A stretch of DNA of 20,338 bases, from the IMG/VR virus record IMGVR_UViG_3300031712_000018, positions 1 to 20,338 of that record. One strand, given 5' to 3'. The position numbers and the translations under genes were made by a program. Each line of letters opens with the position of its first letter. Positions within the stretch are counted from its first letter, which is position 1. The notes beneath the pieces were generated by a model. The model saw only the letters and a list, made by a program, of their open reading frames with translations, ran no database searches and was not told the origin of the DNA. Shown here piece after piece: positions 5,263-12,663 of this stretch. Source of the stretch: a virus.

Positions 5263-5646
5263 ATGGCAAATCAGTTTAAAAGAAAATACGATCCGGAAAT
5301 CTGTAAAAAGATTCCGGATTTGTTTCATAACGGCGCCTCAATCACTTCAGTTTGTTTAGAATTAAAAATCACCCGTGATACTTATTATGCTTGGCGTAAA
5401 GAATTTGAAGAATTCAATGAAGCATGTGAAATGGGTGAATACAAAAGCGAAAAGTATATGGAACGCCTCGCAATGAAAGGTATTCGCGGGAAAATAAGAA
5501 ACTTTTCAGCGCCGATGATGATTTTCATGTTAAAAAATCGCTTTCGCAAAACCTACGGCGAAGAAAAGAAAGAGGAAAAATCGGCTGCTGATACGCTGCT
5601 AGAACAAATCGTTTTGGGAAAGGTCAAGGTTGTCAATAACGAGTAA
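5263..5646 (+). CDS. terS: Terminase small subunit (127 aa)
   Basis: This is the DNA-recognition subunit of the packaging motor. Residues 8-50 form a helix-turn-helix-like start: YDPEICKKIPDLFHNG, then ASITSVCLELKITRDTYYAWRKEF, the usual pattern of phage small terminases that read a packaging site. Residues 55-100 are a central helical oligomerisation part ending in FMLKNRFRKTYGE, a frequent small-terminase phrase; residues 100-127 are a charged tail that would contact the large subunit. The length is short but normal. It directly precedes terL. Its ribosome site is inside a hairpin (5233-5261), so expression may be limited, as expected for a protein needed in small amounts. Confidence 0.85.
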   Translation: MANQFKRKYDPEICKKIPDLFHNGASITSVCLELKITRDTYYAWRKEFEEFNEACEMGEYKSEKYMERLAMKGIRGKIRNFSAPMMIFMLKNRFRKTYGEEKKEEKSAADTLLEQIVLGKVKVVNNE

Positions 5647-5659
5647 TAAGGTTGACAAT
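5628..5659 (+). repeat. Paired GGTTGWCAAT repeats across the terS/terL junction
   Basis: Two ten-base boxes (5628-5637 and 5650-5659) differ only at the central base and start 22 bases apart, about two DNA turns. Because the box core is nearly palindromic, TTGTCAA (5630-5636) and TTGACAA (5652-5658) can also pair as a seven-base RNA stem that includes the A of the terL start codon. It could be a protein site such as a pac-related element or a translation control; chance is possible. Confidence 0.35.
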
Positions 5660-7172
5660 GTCGCTTGATAACCTACTTAACTTTGATTTTTTCGCTTCTA
5701 ATTTTTTTCAGATACGCTCCAAGAGTGGCGAAGTTAAGCCACTAACTCTTAATCGCGCTCAATTATTTATACACAAACGCTTGCAGGATCAGCTAGAAAA
5801 GACTGGCAAGGTTCGTGCGATTATTTTAAAAGGCCGTCAATCTGGTTGTTCGACGTTAATTCAGGCAAGATTTGCGCATCGTGTGATTACTTCGCGCGGT
5901 ATGAAAGCGTTTATTCTCACGCATGAAGCAGAGGCGACCGCTAACTTGTTTGAGATGACACGGCGGTATATTGATAACCTTCCGGCTGGACTTTGCCCAA
6001 AACCAGATAACAGCGCAGCGAATAAGCTGCATTTCAAAGCGTTTGATTCTGGTTATGCGATTGGTACAGCAGGCAACAAAGGCGTTGGGCGTTCGCAGAC
6101 AGTGCAATTGTTTCATGGCTCGGAAGTGGGTTTTTGGCCACACGCTGAAGAACACGCAAAAGGTGTGATGCAGGCTGTACCGCGCGAGCAGAATACAGAG
6201 ATTATCTTAGAGTCTACGGCCAATGGTATTGGTAATTACTATTACAATATGTGGCAAGGCGCATTAAGCGGTTCAAGCGATTATCAAGCTATCTTTGTGC
6301 CGTGGTACTGGCAAGATGAATACCGCGCATCTATACCAGGCTTTCAGCTTACAGACGATGAGGAAGAGCTATTACAAAACCACAAAGCGAATGGGTTAAC
6401 AGCCGAACATTTGTGCTGGCGCAGATTCAAGATTGCAGAGTTTAACGGCCATGATATTGAGTTAGGCACCGAGCAGTTTAAGCAAGAATACCCAATGACA
6501 TCCATTGAGGCTTTCCGCAACCCTGTTGCAAATGCTTTTATAAATGCGCCTGCTGTTATGCGAGCACGCAAGGCGAAAGTCGAATCTGATGCAGGTTTAA
6601 TCATTGGCGTTGATCCTGCGCTTGGTGATAAGGACAAGTTTGCCATTATTCGTAGACGTGGGCGCCAAGCTTACAAGCTTGAACGTCATACAAACCATAA
6701 CACCATGCAGATTGCAGGCGTCATTCGCAAAATCATCGAGCGTGAGAAACCAGTTAAGGTTTACATTGACGTCATTGGCATTGGTGCCGGTATCGTTGAT
6801 AGATTGCATGAAATGGGATTCACGCAAGTTGAAGGCATTAACTCAGCGCGCAATGCATCAGAGCGTGACAAATTCGCCAACAAGCGTGCCGAAATGTGGG
6901 CGGAAATGCGGGACTGGCTTAATGGTGAATCTCCCGTTTCAATTCCTGATTCCGATGTTTTACACGGTGATTTATGCGGATTGGGCTACAAATGGACTAG
7001 CAACGGTCAATTGATTATTGAGCGCAAAGAAGAGTTAAAGAAACGCGGATTGCCTTCGCCAGATTGCGCAGATGCGCTCGCATTAACATTCGCAGGTGGT
7101 TTCTATGATATTAACCACGGCGACTTTGAATTTAACGAAACACGCGCAAACACCAAAGGCAAGTTCTTTTAG
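5658..7172 (+). CDS. terL: Terminase large subunit (504 aa)
   Basis: This is the ATP-driven motor and nuclease of DNA packaging. The N-terminal ATPase has a variant Walker A, KGRQSGCST (residues 58-66), preceded by LNRAQ and KVRAIIL; later comes LFHGSEVGFWPHAEEH, with an acidic Walker-B-like region, and ESTANG as a coupling motif. The C-terminal RNase-H-like nuclease shows D319 in GVDPALGDKDK, D371 in YIDVIGIGAG, and D469/D472 in SPDCADALALTFA. The length is typical. I chose the ATG at 5658, which has AAGG six bases upstream, over the in-frame TTG at 5652. The sequence resembles a TerL type common in gammaproteobacterial podoviruses and not P22 gp2 itself, so the packaging module may be mosaic relative to the head genes. 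Confidence 0.96.
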   Translation: MSLDNLLNFDFFASNFFQIRSKSGEVKPLTLNRAQLFIHKRLQDQLEKTGKVRAIILKGRQSGCSTLIQARFAHRVITSRGMKAFILTHEAEATANLFEMTRRYIDNLPAGLCPKPDNSAANKLHFKAFDSGYAIGTAGNKGVGRSQTVQLFHGSEVGFWPHAEEHAKGVMQAVPREQNTEIILESTANGIGNYYYNMWQGALSGSSDYQAIFVPWYWQDEYRASIPGFQLTDDEEELLQNHKANGLTAEHLCWRRFKIAEFNGHDIELGTEQFKQEYPMTSIEAFRNPVANAFINAPAVMRARKAKVESDAGLIIGVDPALGDKDKFAIIRRRGRQAYKLERHTNHNTMQIAGVIRKIIEREKPVKVYIDVIGIGAGIVDRLHEMGFTQVEGINSARNASERDKFANKRAEMWAEMRDWLNGESPVSIPDSDVLHGDLCGLGYKWTSNGQLIIERKEELKKRGLPSPDCADALALTFAGGFYDINHGDFEFNETRANTKGKFF

Positions 7173-7221
7173 TACAAATTTGTTGATAGAATAAACAACA
7201 TCTTAAAAGGAATAAAACATC

Positions 7222-9309
7222 ATGCCAAGACGCGACCCCAAGTTATGTGCAAAGTTTCGTAGCCATGTTGAGAACTGGCGCAAATATTTTAGAGATAATA
7301 TCCAGCAGTATCATGACTACCAGCGTTTTGTATTGGGTTCGCAATGGGAAGATGACGAAGAAAACCTATTGCACAATTACAATAAAATACCTTTGCAGTT
7401 TAATAAGCTCGCGCCTTTAATGAATCACTTGCTTGGCGAACAAATGATGAATACGCCTAACCTTGAAGTGACGCCGGATAATGACGTGATACCGGAAGAA
7501 ACAGTAGCAGTACGTCAGGCGTTAGTTAAAGAAATCTCGCTAGATTCTAACGCTAAAATGGTTTATCAGCTTGCATTCCAACAAGCAGCTATTGGTGGCT
7601 TTGGTGCATATCGCATTGGCTTAGATTATCTCAATAACAAAACATTCAATCAGCACCCAACAGTAGTTCCGTTTCGTGACCCAACGCGTTGCTTTTGGGA
7701 CGTGGGCGCCGAAACACCCTGCAAAACAGATAGTTTACATTCTGGATTTTATGCGCGGATGTCGCGTGCTTTATTCCGCAAAATGTATGGCATTAAGGTC
7801 GAATCATCTATTCCCCCGACTGTGATGGAAACAGAGGAAGATAGCTATGCAAGTTTTGAATGGAATAGTAACGAGCTAGTCACAATTGGTGAAGTGTATG
7901 TGAGAAAGTTTGTTAAAACGAATCTCTATGAATTAAGTAATGGCGAAGCGATAGAGGAAAAAGAGTTTAACGAACTAGAAAGCTATACGATGCCACTTGC
8001 TGAAGGTGAAGAAGGAGAACCGAAAGAATACTTAGTTCATAATGGCGAACTGGTGACAATCACACGCAAACGCCCAATTACTTCATACAAAATCAAGCAT
8101 TACAAATGGGCTGGCGACTATATTCTTGACGAAACAGATTTCCCGAGCCAGCAAACCCCGCTCATTTTCGTTGATCAGAATTCCTATTGGGACAAAACAG
8201 GCAAACAGATTTGCAGACCATTTGTAAAAGATGCGCGAGACGCACAACGATTTGTAAACTATCTTGGCACACAAATTGCTTATCTAATTAAGATTTCACG
8301 CTACGATCAGTACATGGCTTCACGCGAAAATATGAAGTCACCGAAAACACAATTGTTATGGCGCAATCCTACGGTTGTACAAGGCGTGTTAGTTTATGAC
8401 GTTGATAAAATCCACGGATCAAAACCAGAACCCTTGAATCCGCCATTGTTACCACCAACATTGATTCAGCAATACGAAAGAGCGTTAGCAGACATACAAA
8501 CAAGTACAGGCATTTATGATACAAAAGTGGGCGAACAAGGCAACGAAATATCTGGCGCAGCAATTGACGCCCGAACCAAACAAGGTGCTTATAATACTTT
8601 TATTATTTTTAATTCACTTAATCGCGCTGTGGCCGTGGGTGGAGAAATTATTAACGAAATAATTCCGCACGTGATAGATACAGAACGTAAAATGACGTTA
8701 GACATGCCGAATAAAGGCAAGCAAGCGGTAGTATTGAATCAACAAGCCGATGTTTACGGTTCAGCTATGCTTAATGACATGACCCAAGGTGATTTCAAGA
8801 TTCGATTATTGCCAGGCGCAAGTTACGAAGGTCAAAAAGCCGAAGGATTACAAGCATTGCAGCTTATTCTCCAAGCCAATCCAGAACTATTTACGCTCAT
8901 TGCTGATCTATATGCTAAAAACTTACCGCTTGCTGATTCAACAGAGCTTGTTAATCGTTTACGAACTATTGTACCGCCTGAAATTATTGAAGCCGGTAAA
9001 ACAGGTAAGCCAGTACCACCAAAACCACAAGCGCCTGATCCTGCTATCATGGTGAAGCTGCAAGAATTGGAATACAAGAAACAAGCATTGCAACAGAAAG
9101 CACAAAAAGATGGCTTAGACTATCAAGCAGAATTACAACAGATTGAAAACCAGAAACTCGAAATTGCCGGACAAGTGCAAGAGCAAATATTGCGTTATCA
9201 AGCCGAAACACACCGTGCCGATACAGATGCGCAAATTGCCCACGCGCAAAACATTGTGGAATTGCTCACACGTCCCAACCATGTAAACCAACCTGTTAAA
9301 CAAACTTAA
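7222..9309 (+). CDS. P22-type portal protein (695 aa)
   Basis: The portal is the dodecameric ring at one head vertex through which DNA enters and leaves and on which the tail is built. Length (P22 gp1 has 725 residues) and sequence fit the P22 portal family: an N-terminal helix with KYFRDNIQQYHDYQRFVLGSQW, then PLQFNKLAPLMNHLLGEQ, VPFRDPTRCFWDVGA and, in the crown and stem region, GNEISGAAIDARTKQGAYNTFIIFNSLNRA. Residues about 610-690 are a long Gln-, Lys- and Ala-rich helix that would form the C-terminal barrel. AAAAGGA precedes the ATG. Forty-nine bases separate it from terL and twelve from the scaffold gene, in the standard order. Confidence 0.93.
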   Translation: MPRRDPKLCAKFRSHVENWRKYFRDNIQQYHDYQRFVLGSQWEDDEENLLHNYNKIPLQFNKLAPLMNHLLGEQMMNTPNLEVTPDNDVIPEETVAVRQALVKEISLDSNAKMVYQLAFQQAAIGGFGAYRIGLDYLNNKTFNQHPTVVPFRDPTRCFWDVGAETPCKTDSLHSGFYARMSRALFRKMYGIKVESSIPPTVMETEEDSYASFEWNSNELVTIGEVYVRKFVKTNLYELSNGEAIEEKEFNELESYTMPLAEGEEGEPKEYLVHNGELVTITRKRPITSYKIKHYKWAGDYILDETDFPSQQTPLIFVDQNSYWDKTGKQICRPFVKDARDAQRFVNYLGTQIAYLIKISRYDQYMASRENMKSPKTQLLWRNPTVVQGVLVYDVDKIHGSKPEPLNPPLLPPTLIQQYERALADIQTSTGIYDTKVGEQGNEISGAAIDARTKQGAYNTFIIFNSLNRAVAVGGEIINEIIPHVIDTERKMTLDMPNKGKQAVVLNQQADVYGSAMLNDMTQGDFKIRLLPGASYEGQKAEGLQALQLILQANPELFTLIADLYAKNLPLADSTELVNRLRTIVPPEIIEAGKTGKPVPPKPQAPDPAIMVKLQELEYKKQALQQKAQKDGLDYQAELQQIENQKLEIAGQVQEQILRYQAETHRADTDAQIAHAQNIVELLTRPNHVNQPVKQT

Positions 9310-9321
9310 GGAAATACAATC

Positions 9322-10257
9322 ATGCCAGCGATAACACCGAATAATGTTGATGACATATTAGTAATGGGAACGCCTATGCCGGCGCCAGAAGTTGATAACC
9401 AGGCGCCAGTGGAAACGGCAGATACTAATGACGATACTCCACAATATGACGATGCGGATATTAAAGAACTCAAAGCAGATAATGTTGAGCAACCAGAGCA
9501 GAAAGTAGGTGAACCTGAAGATGAAGTTAATCCGTATGTAGACGAACAAAAGGAAGAAGCACAATCAGAAGTAAAAGCCGAAGCGCCAGCCGTTGACGAA
9601 TATGGCAACGAAACAGCAAAGCCTCGCATGTACTCTGAGGAAGATGTTCAGCGCATGATTCGTGATCGATTGTCGCGTGGTTCGGTTGCGCAGCAGCAAT
9701 CAGCGCAACAAACTCAGCAAGTGCAACAAGCTGCTAAGGATTTCCAAGCTGATCCAAACTCGCAAGATTCATGGGAAGTGCAGTTAGAAAATTTTGTTGA
9801 GAAAACATTTAACAAGATGGCTCAAAAGCAGCAGCAAGAACAAGCGCAACAGATCGAGAATCAAAGACGCGCAGAGTTTGATACTAAATTCACAACAGGA
9901 ATGAGTAAATACGGTGACTTTGTGGATGTTGTCAAAGAACGCCCGATTACTGATGCCATGCTAATGGCTACACGTTCACTTGAAAATCCTGCTGCATTTA
10001 TCTATGCTGCTGCGAAATTACAAGGTGCTGAATTAGACAGAATCTCTAAGATTAATGACCCATATCAACAAGCTGCCGAAATGGGAAGATTGGAGGAACG
10101 TATGCGCAAAAGCAAAGCAGTTACAAAAGCTCCACGTTTGGTTAAATCAGACCGTACCGATATAGTCGAGAAGCCCGACCCGAAGAAACAAGAAAATCGC
10201 AATATTGATGGATTAATTGAAAAACATGCTAGATCAAAAGTAGTTTCTCGTAGATAA
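9322..10257 (+). CDS. Scaffolding protein, P22 gp8-like (311 aa)
   Basis: Scaffold guides coat subunits into a procapsid and leaves before or during packaging. The position between portal and coat and the length (P22 gp8 has 303) support this. Residues 25-90 are acidic and Pro-rich, so disordered. MYSEEDVQRMIRDRLSRG (about 103-120) starts a helical part with Gln-rich stretches (121-145 and 168-180), followed by a helical middle. The C-terminus is basic and ends in DGLIEKHARSKVVSRR, matching the expected small basic helix-turn-helix that binds coat. AAGGAAA lies before the ATG. A strong terminator follows 29 bases after the stop, so this is the last gene of the packaging transcript. Confidence 0.88.
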   Translation: MPAITPNNVDDILVMGTPMPAPEVDNQAPVETADTNDDTPQYDDADIKELKADNVEQPEQKVGEPEDEVNPYVDEQKEEAQSEVKAEAPAVDEYGNETAKPRMYSEEDVQRMIRDRLSRGSVAQQQSAQQTQQVQQAAKDFQADPNSQDSWEVQLENFVEKTFNKMAQKQQQEQAQQIENQRRAEFDTKFTTGMSKYGDFVDVVKERPITDAMLMATRSLENPAAFIYAAAKLQGAELDRISKINDPYQQAAEMGRLEERMRKSKAVTKAPRLVKSDRTDIVEKPDPKKQENRNIDGLIEKHARSKVVSRR

Positions 10258-10286
10258 TACGCGGGTTCACCATGTACACAATAATT

Positions 10287-10308
10287 AACCCGCGCGAGCG
10301 GGTTTTTT
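10287..10308 (+). terminator. Intrinsic terminator after the scaffold gene
   Basis: AACCCGC and GCGGGTT form a seven-pair stem around a GCGA (GNRA) loop, followed by an unbroken T-run to 10308. An upstream copy of CGCGGGTT (10260-10267) could pair with the same left arm (10287-10294) and prevent the terminator from forming, so the stop may be conditional. Confidence 0.85.
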
Positions 10309-10312
10309 ATGA

Positions 10313-10666
10313 TTAGTATTTATCTTCAATAGCTAAATGAGTACGCCATTTCTTAATTTCTTTTTCGCAATTTTTAACATATTGCCTCAATGCGCAATTT
10401 TTAGTTTGAAATAATTGATCGTCATAATAAGTTTTCTGCACTAAAACATCATTCCGTCTCTCGTGTGTTATTTCAGCACGAATCGCGACAGTATAAACCA
10501 AGTCATCAGCTTGAAATGATGATTCAATTCCAATTGAAAGGATGGTCGTATTAACAATAAAAGGCTTTTCGTTCACGTACTCCAATACAAAAATTTCTTG
10601 TCCTATATTAAATTTTGATTTGATTCTTTTTATGCCATATGGCGTATGGATATGTAGCGTTTGCAT
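10313..10666 (-). CDS. Antisense orphan gene between scaffold and coat (117 aa)
   Basis: This is the only leftward gene within the head block. The protein starts MQTLHIHTPYGIKRIKSKF, continues with several predicted strands (QEIFVLEYV, KPFIVNTTILSIGI, LVYTVAIRAEI) and ends with a charged helix (QYVKNCEKEIKKWRTHL). The N-terminal part looks like a small beta barrel with YGIKRIKSKFNIGQEIFVLE, as in SH3-like folds; I do not recognise a family. I chose the ATG at 10666, which has TGGA about six bases upstream; the frame stays open to a GTG at 10717 and has an ATG at 10687, but neither has a ribosome site. A TATACT box at 10724-10729 might serve as its -10. It looks like an independently expressed added gene (moron-like). 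Confidence 0.65.
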   Translation of the reverse strand: MQTLHIHTPYGIKRIKSKFNIGQEIFVLEYVNEKPFIVNTTILSIGIESSFQADDLVYTVAIRAEITHERRNDVLVQKTYYDDQLFQTKNCALRQYVKNCEKEIKKWRTHLAIEDKY

Positions 10667-10743
10667 GATTTTTCCAATCTTAAACATAATAGGGATGTCA
10701 AAGGTAATAAACACCACAAAAAAAGTATAGGTTTTTTACCGTC

Positions 10744-10772
10744 TTGCTATTACGTATGATATTGCTTACAAT
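10744..10772 (+). promoter_or_regulatory. Sigma-70 promoter for the coat gene
   Basis: TTGCTA (10744-10749, four of six) and TACAAT (10767-10772, five of six) are 17 bases apart. The start would be near 10779. It lies after the scaffold terminator and before the coat gene, where a separate high-output promoter is expected. Confidence 0.5.
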
Positions 10773-10902
10773 TAAATCAGATGAGTGAGAGGCAGGCATC
10801 CGTCCCCTGCAAACAAAATAGGCGTGTAATCGATCTCCGCCGGTCAATGAGAAAGAAATAGTCAACTTGATATTAACTTAAACATTTTCCGGAGACATAT
10901 AC
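10773..10902 (+). promoter_or_regulatory. Coat mRNA leader with possible structure
   Basis: About 120 bases of leader precede the coat ATG. It holds a small stem (GCAGG 10792-10796 with CCTGC 10806-10810). It also holds TCTCCG (10834-10839), which is complementary to CGGAGA (10890-10895), the coat Shine-Dalgarno. If they pair, coat translation would be hidden. No convincing gene lies here. Confidence 0.35.
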
Positions 10903-12153
10903 ATGTCACTTAATACCTTTCGTACTTCCCAGTACGTGCTTGATGAAGTATTTGTACGATTTGTGAACTACCTCAATTTTGCAAAGGTCGCGAATCGTAA
11001 CCTTGAAGAAGATTTCAAGGGCTTAAAATTCGCAACAGGTCAAACCCTTAACTATCGCTTAGAAGAAAGATATTTGCCCCAACGTGGCGCGACAGCTAAT
11101 GCACAATCACGTACTCAGGTTGTCCGTCCGTTAACGATTGATACACAATTCAATACCATGGTGCAGTTCTCAGGTATGGAATTAACATTTGATCGTGCGC
11201 GTGACCGTCCTTACTTGGATATGATGTTAAACCCACGTGCTAAAACGATGGCAAATGACGTTGAGAAGTTTATTGCTACTGAAAACTTCCAATTGCAAGT
11301 CTATCAAGCTGTCGGCACACCAGGTGTTCCCTTGGACTTTGATACCATCACCTTAGCTGATGCGTACATGACAGAACTTGGTATTCCTGAAGATGGCAAC
11401 CGATACTTTGCTAACCCACCCCGCGTGTCTGCTGGTTTAGCAAGCTCATTAAGCACCGTGTTCAACCAAACAGTTAACACTGGCGCCTTGATGGATGGCT
11501 TTATCGGTCATTTGTCCGGTTTTGATTTCTTCAAAACAAATTTCTTAATGAGACAAATCGCCGGTTTAGGTCAAGCAGGTGGCTCACCTCCAACAGGCTT
11601 TAAATTGGGTGGTCTTGTAACAAATGGCACAATCACCAGTGGTAGTACAATTTCAGTAAACAGTTTAGGTCAATCCCCAGGCGCCGTTGTATTTAAAGAA
11701 GGCGATAGCATAGAAATTGACGATGCATCAGGCGTATTCATGGTTAATCCATTGACCTATGAAGCTTTATCCCAACGCGCTCAGTTCGTTGTAACGGCTG
11801 ATGTTGTTTCGGCAAATGGTAGCACGGCTGATATTCCAGTTAGTCCGGAAATTATCATCTCAGGCGCGCGTCAAAATATCTCTGCTGGTATTCCGAATGG
11901 TGCGCAAATATTGCTAGCGCAAAGCCATAATGTATCGCTTGCTTACCATAACCAATCAGTGGTTTTCGCAGCACCTCCGATCACTGAATTAAAAGGTGGC
12001 GTGGAAGTTGTTACGACATACAGTGAATTATATAAGTTAGCCATGACTTATACTCTCGGTGCTGATATTAGAAACTACCTGCAATTAGATCGTTTAGACG
12101 TTATCGGTGGTGTGGCGATTAATCCTGAATTTGCAGTAAGGGTTAGATCGTAA
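10903..12153 (+). CDS. Major coat protein, P22 gp5-like (416 aa)
   Basis: This is the shell-forming protein. Length (P22 coat has 430) and layout fit the P22 coat family. An N-terminal helix (RTSQYVLDEVFVRFVNYLNFAKVANRNLEEDF) is followed by a glycine- and strand-rich E-loop part (TGQTLNYRLEERYLPQRG), a spine helix (PRAKTMANDVEKFIATENF) and an extra domain about residues 235-340 with KEGDSIEIDDASGVFMVNP, FVVTADVVSANGSTADIPVSPEII and ARQNISAGIPNGA. The latter matches the inserted I-domain of P22-like coats. The C-terminus is short and beta-rich. CGGAG stands eight to nine bases before the ATG. Unlike its neighbours the gene has its own promoter and terminator, which fits the need for several hundred copies per virion. 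Confidence 0.92.
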   Translation: MSLNTFRTSQYVLDEVFVRFVNYLNFAKVANRNLEEDFKGLKFATGQTLNYRLEERYLPQRGATANAQSRTQVVRPLTIDTQFNTMVQFSGMELTFDRARDRPYLDMMLNPRAKTMANDVEKFIATENFQLQVYQAVGTPGVPLDFDTITLADAYMTELGIPEDGNRYFANPPRVSAGLASSLSTVFNQTVNTGALMDGFIGHLSGFDFFKTNFLMRQIAGLGQAGGSPPTGFKLGGLVTNGTITSGSTISVNSLGQSPGAVVFKEGDSIEIDDASGVFMVNPLTYEALSQRAQFVVTADVVSANGSTADIPVSPEIIISGARQNISAGIPNGAQILLAQSHNVSLAYHNQSVVFAAPPITELKGGVEVVTTYSELYKLAMTYTLGADIRNYLQLDRLDVIGGVAINPEFAVRVRS

Positions 12154-12169
12154 TATAGCGTAATAGGGC

Positions 12170-12216
12170 AACGGCCACTCGTTTTATTGCATGAGTAAAA
12201 CGGTGGCCGTTTTTTT
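12170..12216 (+). terminator. Very strong intrinsic terminator after the coat gene
   Basis: AACGGCCAC (12170-12178) pairs with GTGGCCGTT (12203-12211). Inside, after one bulged T, CGTTTTA (12180-12186) pairs with TAAAACG (12196-12202) around a nine-base loop. The T-run continues to 12216. This 16-pair stem should release most transcripts, so genes downstream must rely on limited readthrough or antitermination; I see no good promoter before them. Confidence 0.9.
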
Positions 12217-12234
12217 AAGATGAAGGGGCAAATA

Positions 12235-12663
12235 ATGACTGTTACCAGAACAAAATTAAAAGTAGTTCCACCGGATGATGATAGTTTTTTTCATGAAGAT
12301 GACAAAGAAGAATTAGGACAAGATAAACAGGAAGTAGATATCACGTTGGAATATGATAGCCCACAATTTTTTTATTTAGGCCGATTAATGAATAAAAAGC
12401 ATTTTCGTGCTTTTGTTTATGGCAAAGATGGCCAAATACTCGCAAATAGTTATGTTGAATATGAAAAGTTAATTGCTACTGGAATATGGTTTGACAGTAA
12501 AGAATCTTATGAAAAGTCGCTAGTTCAACCAGAAATTCCAGCTAAGAAAACACGTAAGAAACGCACACCAAAAGAAGTGCAACTTGATATTCAAAATAAA
12601 AAAGAATTTTCCGATGTTGATGAATCTCAACATGAGGTAATTGAATATGGTGCAAACCGTTAA
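12235..12663 (+). CDS. Hypothetical head-region protein (142 aa)
   Basis: The ATG at 12235 is chosen because AAGGGG lies seven bases upstream; the frame also opens at 12220, which has no ribosome site. Residues 1-40 are acidic with runs of Asp and Glu. Residues 40-95 look folded: LEYDSPQFFYLGRLMNKKHFRAFVYGK, then strand and helix pairs (ILANSYVEYEKLIATGIWF). Residues 96-125 are basic (KKTRKKRTPKEV), and the tail is acidic. Between coat and adaptor genes phages often keep a head-completion or decoration protein, but the sequence does not identify one. It overlaps the next gene by 17 bases, suggesting linked translation. Confidence 0.65.
   Translation: MTVTRTKLKVVPPDDDSFFHEDDKEELGQDKQEVDITLEYDSPQFFYLGRLMNKKHFRAFVYGKDGQILANSYVEYEKLIATGIWFDSKESYEKSLVQPEIPAKKTRKKRTPKEVQLDIQNKKEFSDVDESQHEVIEYGANR

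Noticed and set aside
5025-5264. Leftward open frame of 79 codons opposite the 68-residue gene
   Set aside because: The rightward frame has a good ribosome site and promoter; this shadow has an odd Cys/His/Phe composition from antisense reading.
6604-7014. Rightward 136-codon frame inside terL
   Set aside because: It overlaps the conserved nuclease domain of terL in another frame and has no ribosome site.
7178-7196. Weak inverted repeat between terL and portal
   Set aside because: Only about five A/T-rich pairs with a loose loop and no T-run; within what chance gives in an A/T-rich spacer.
9306-9629. Leftward Ser-rich frame opposite the scaffold gene
   Set aside because: Runs of Ser, Ala and Thr are the mirror of the acidic Gln/Glu-rich scaffold; no start signal.
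10781-10861. 26-codon frame in the coat leader as a leader peptide
   Set aside because: Its ATG would be only a few bases from the predicted transcription start and has no ribosome site; the sequence is short enough to arise by chance.
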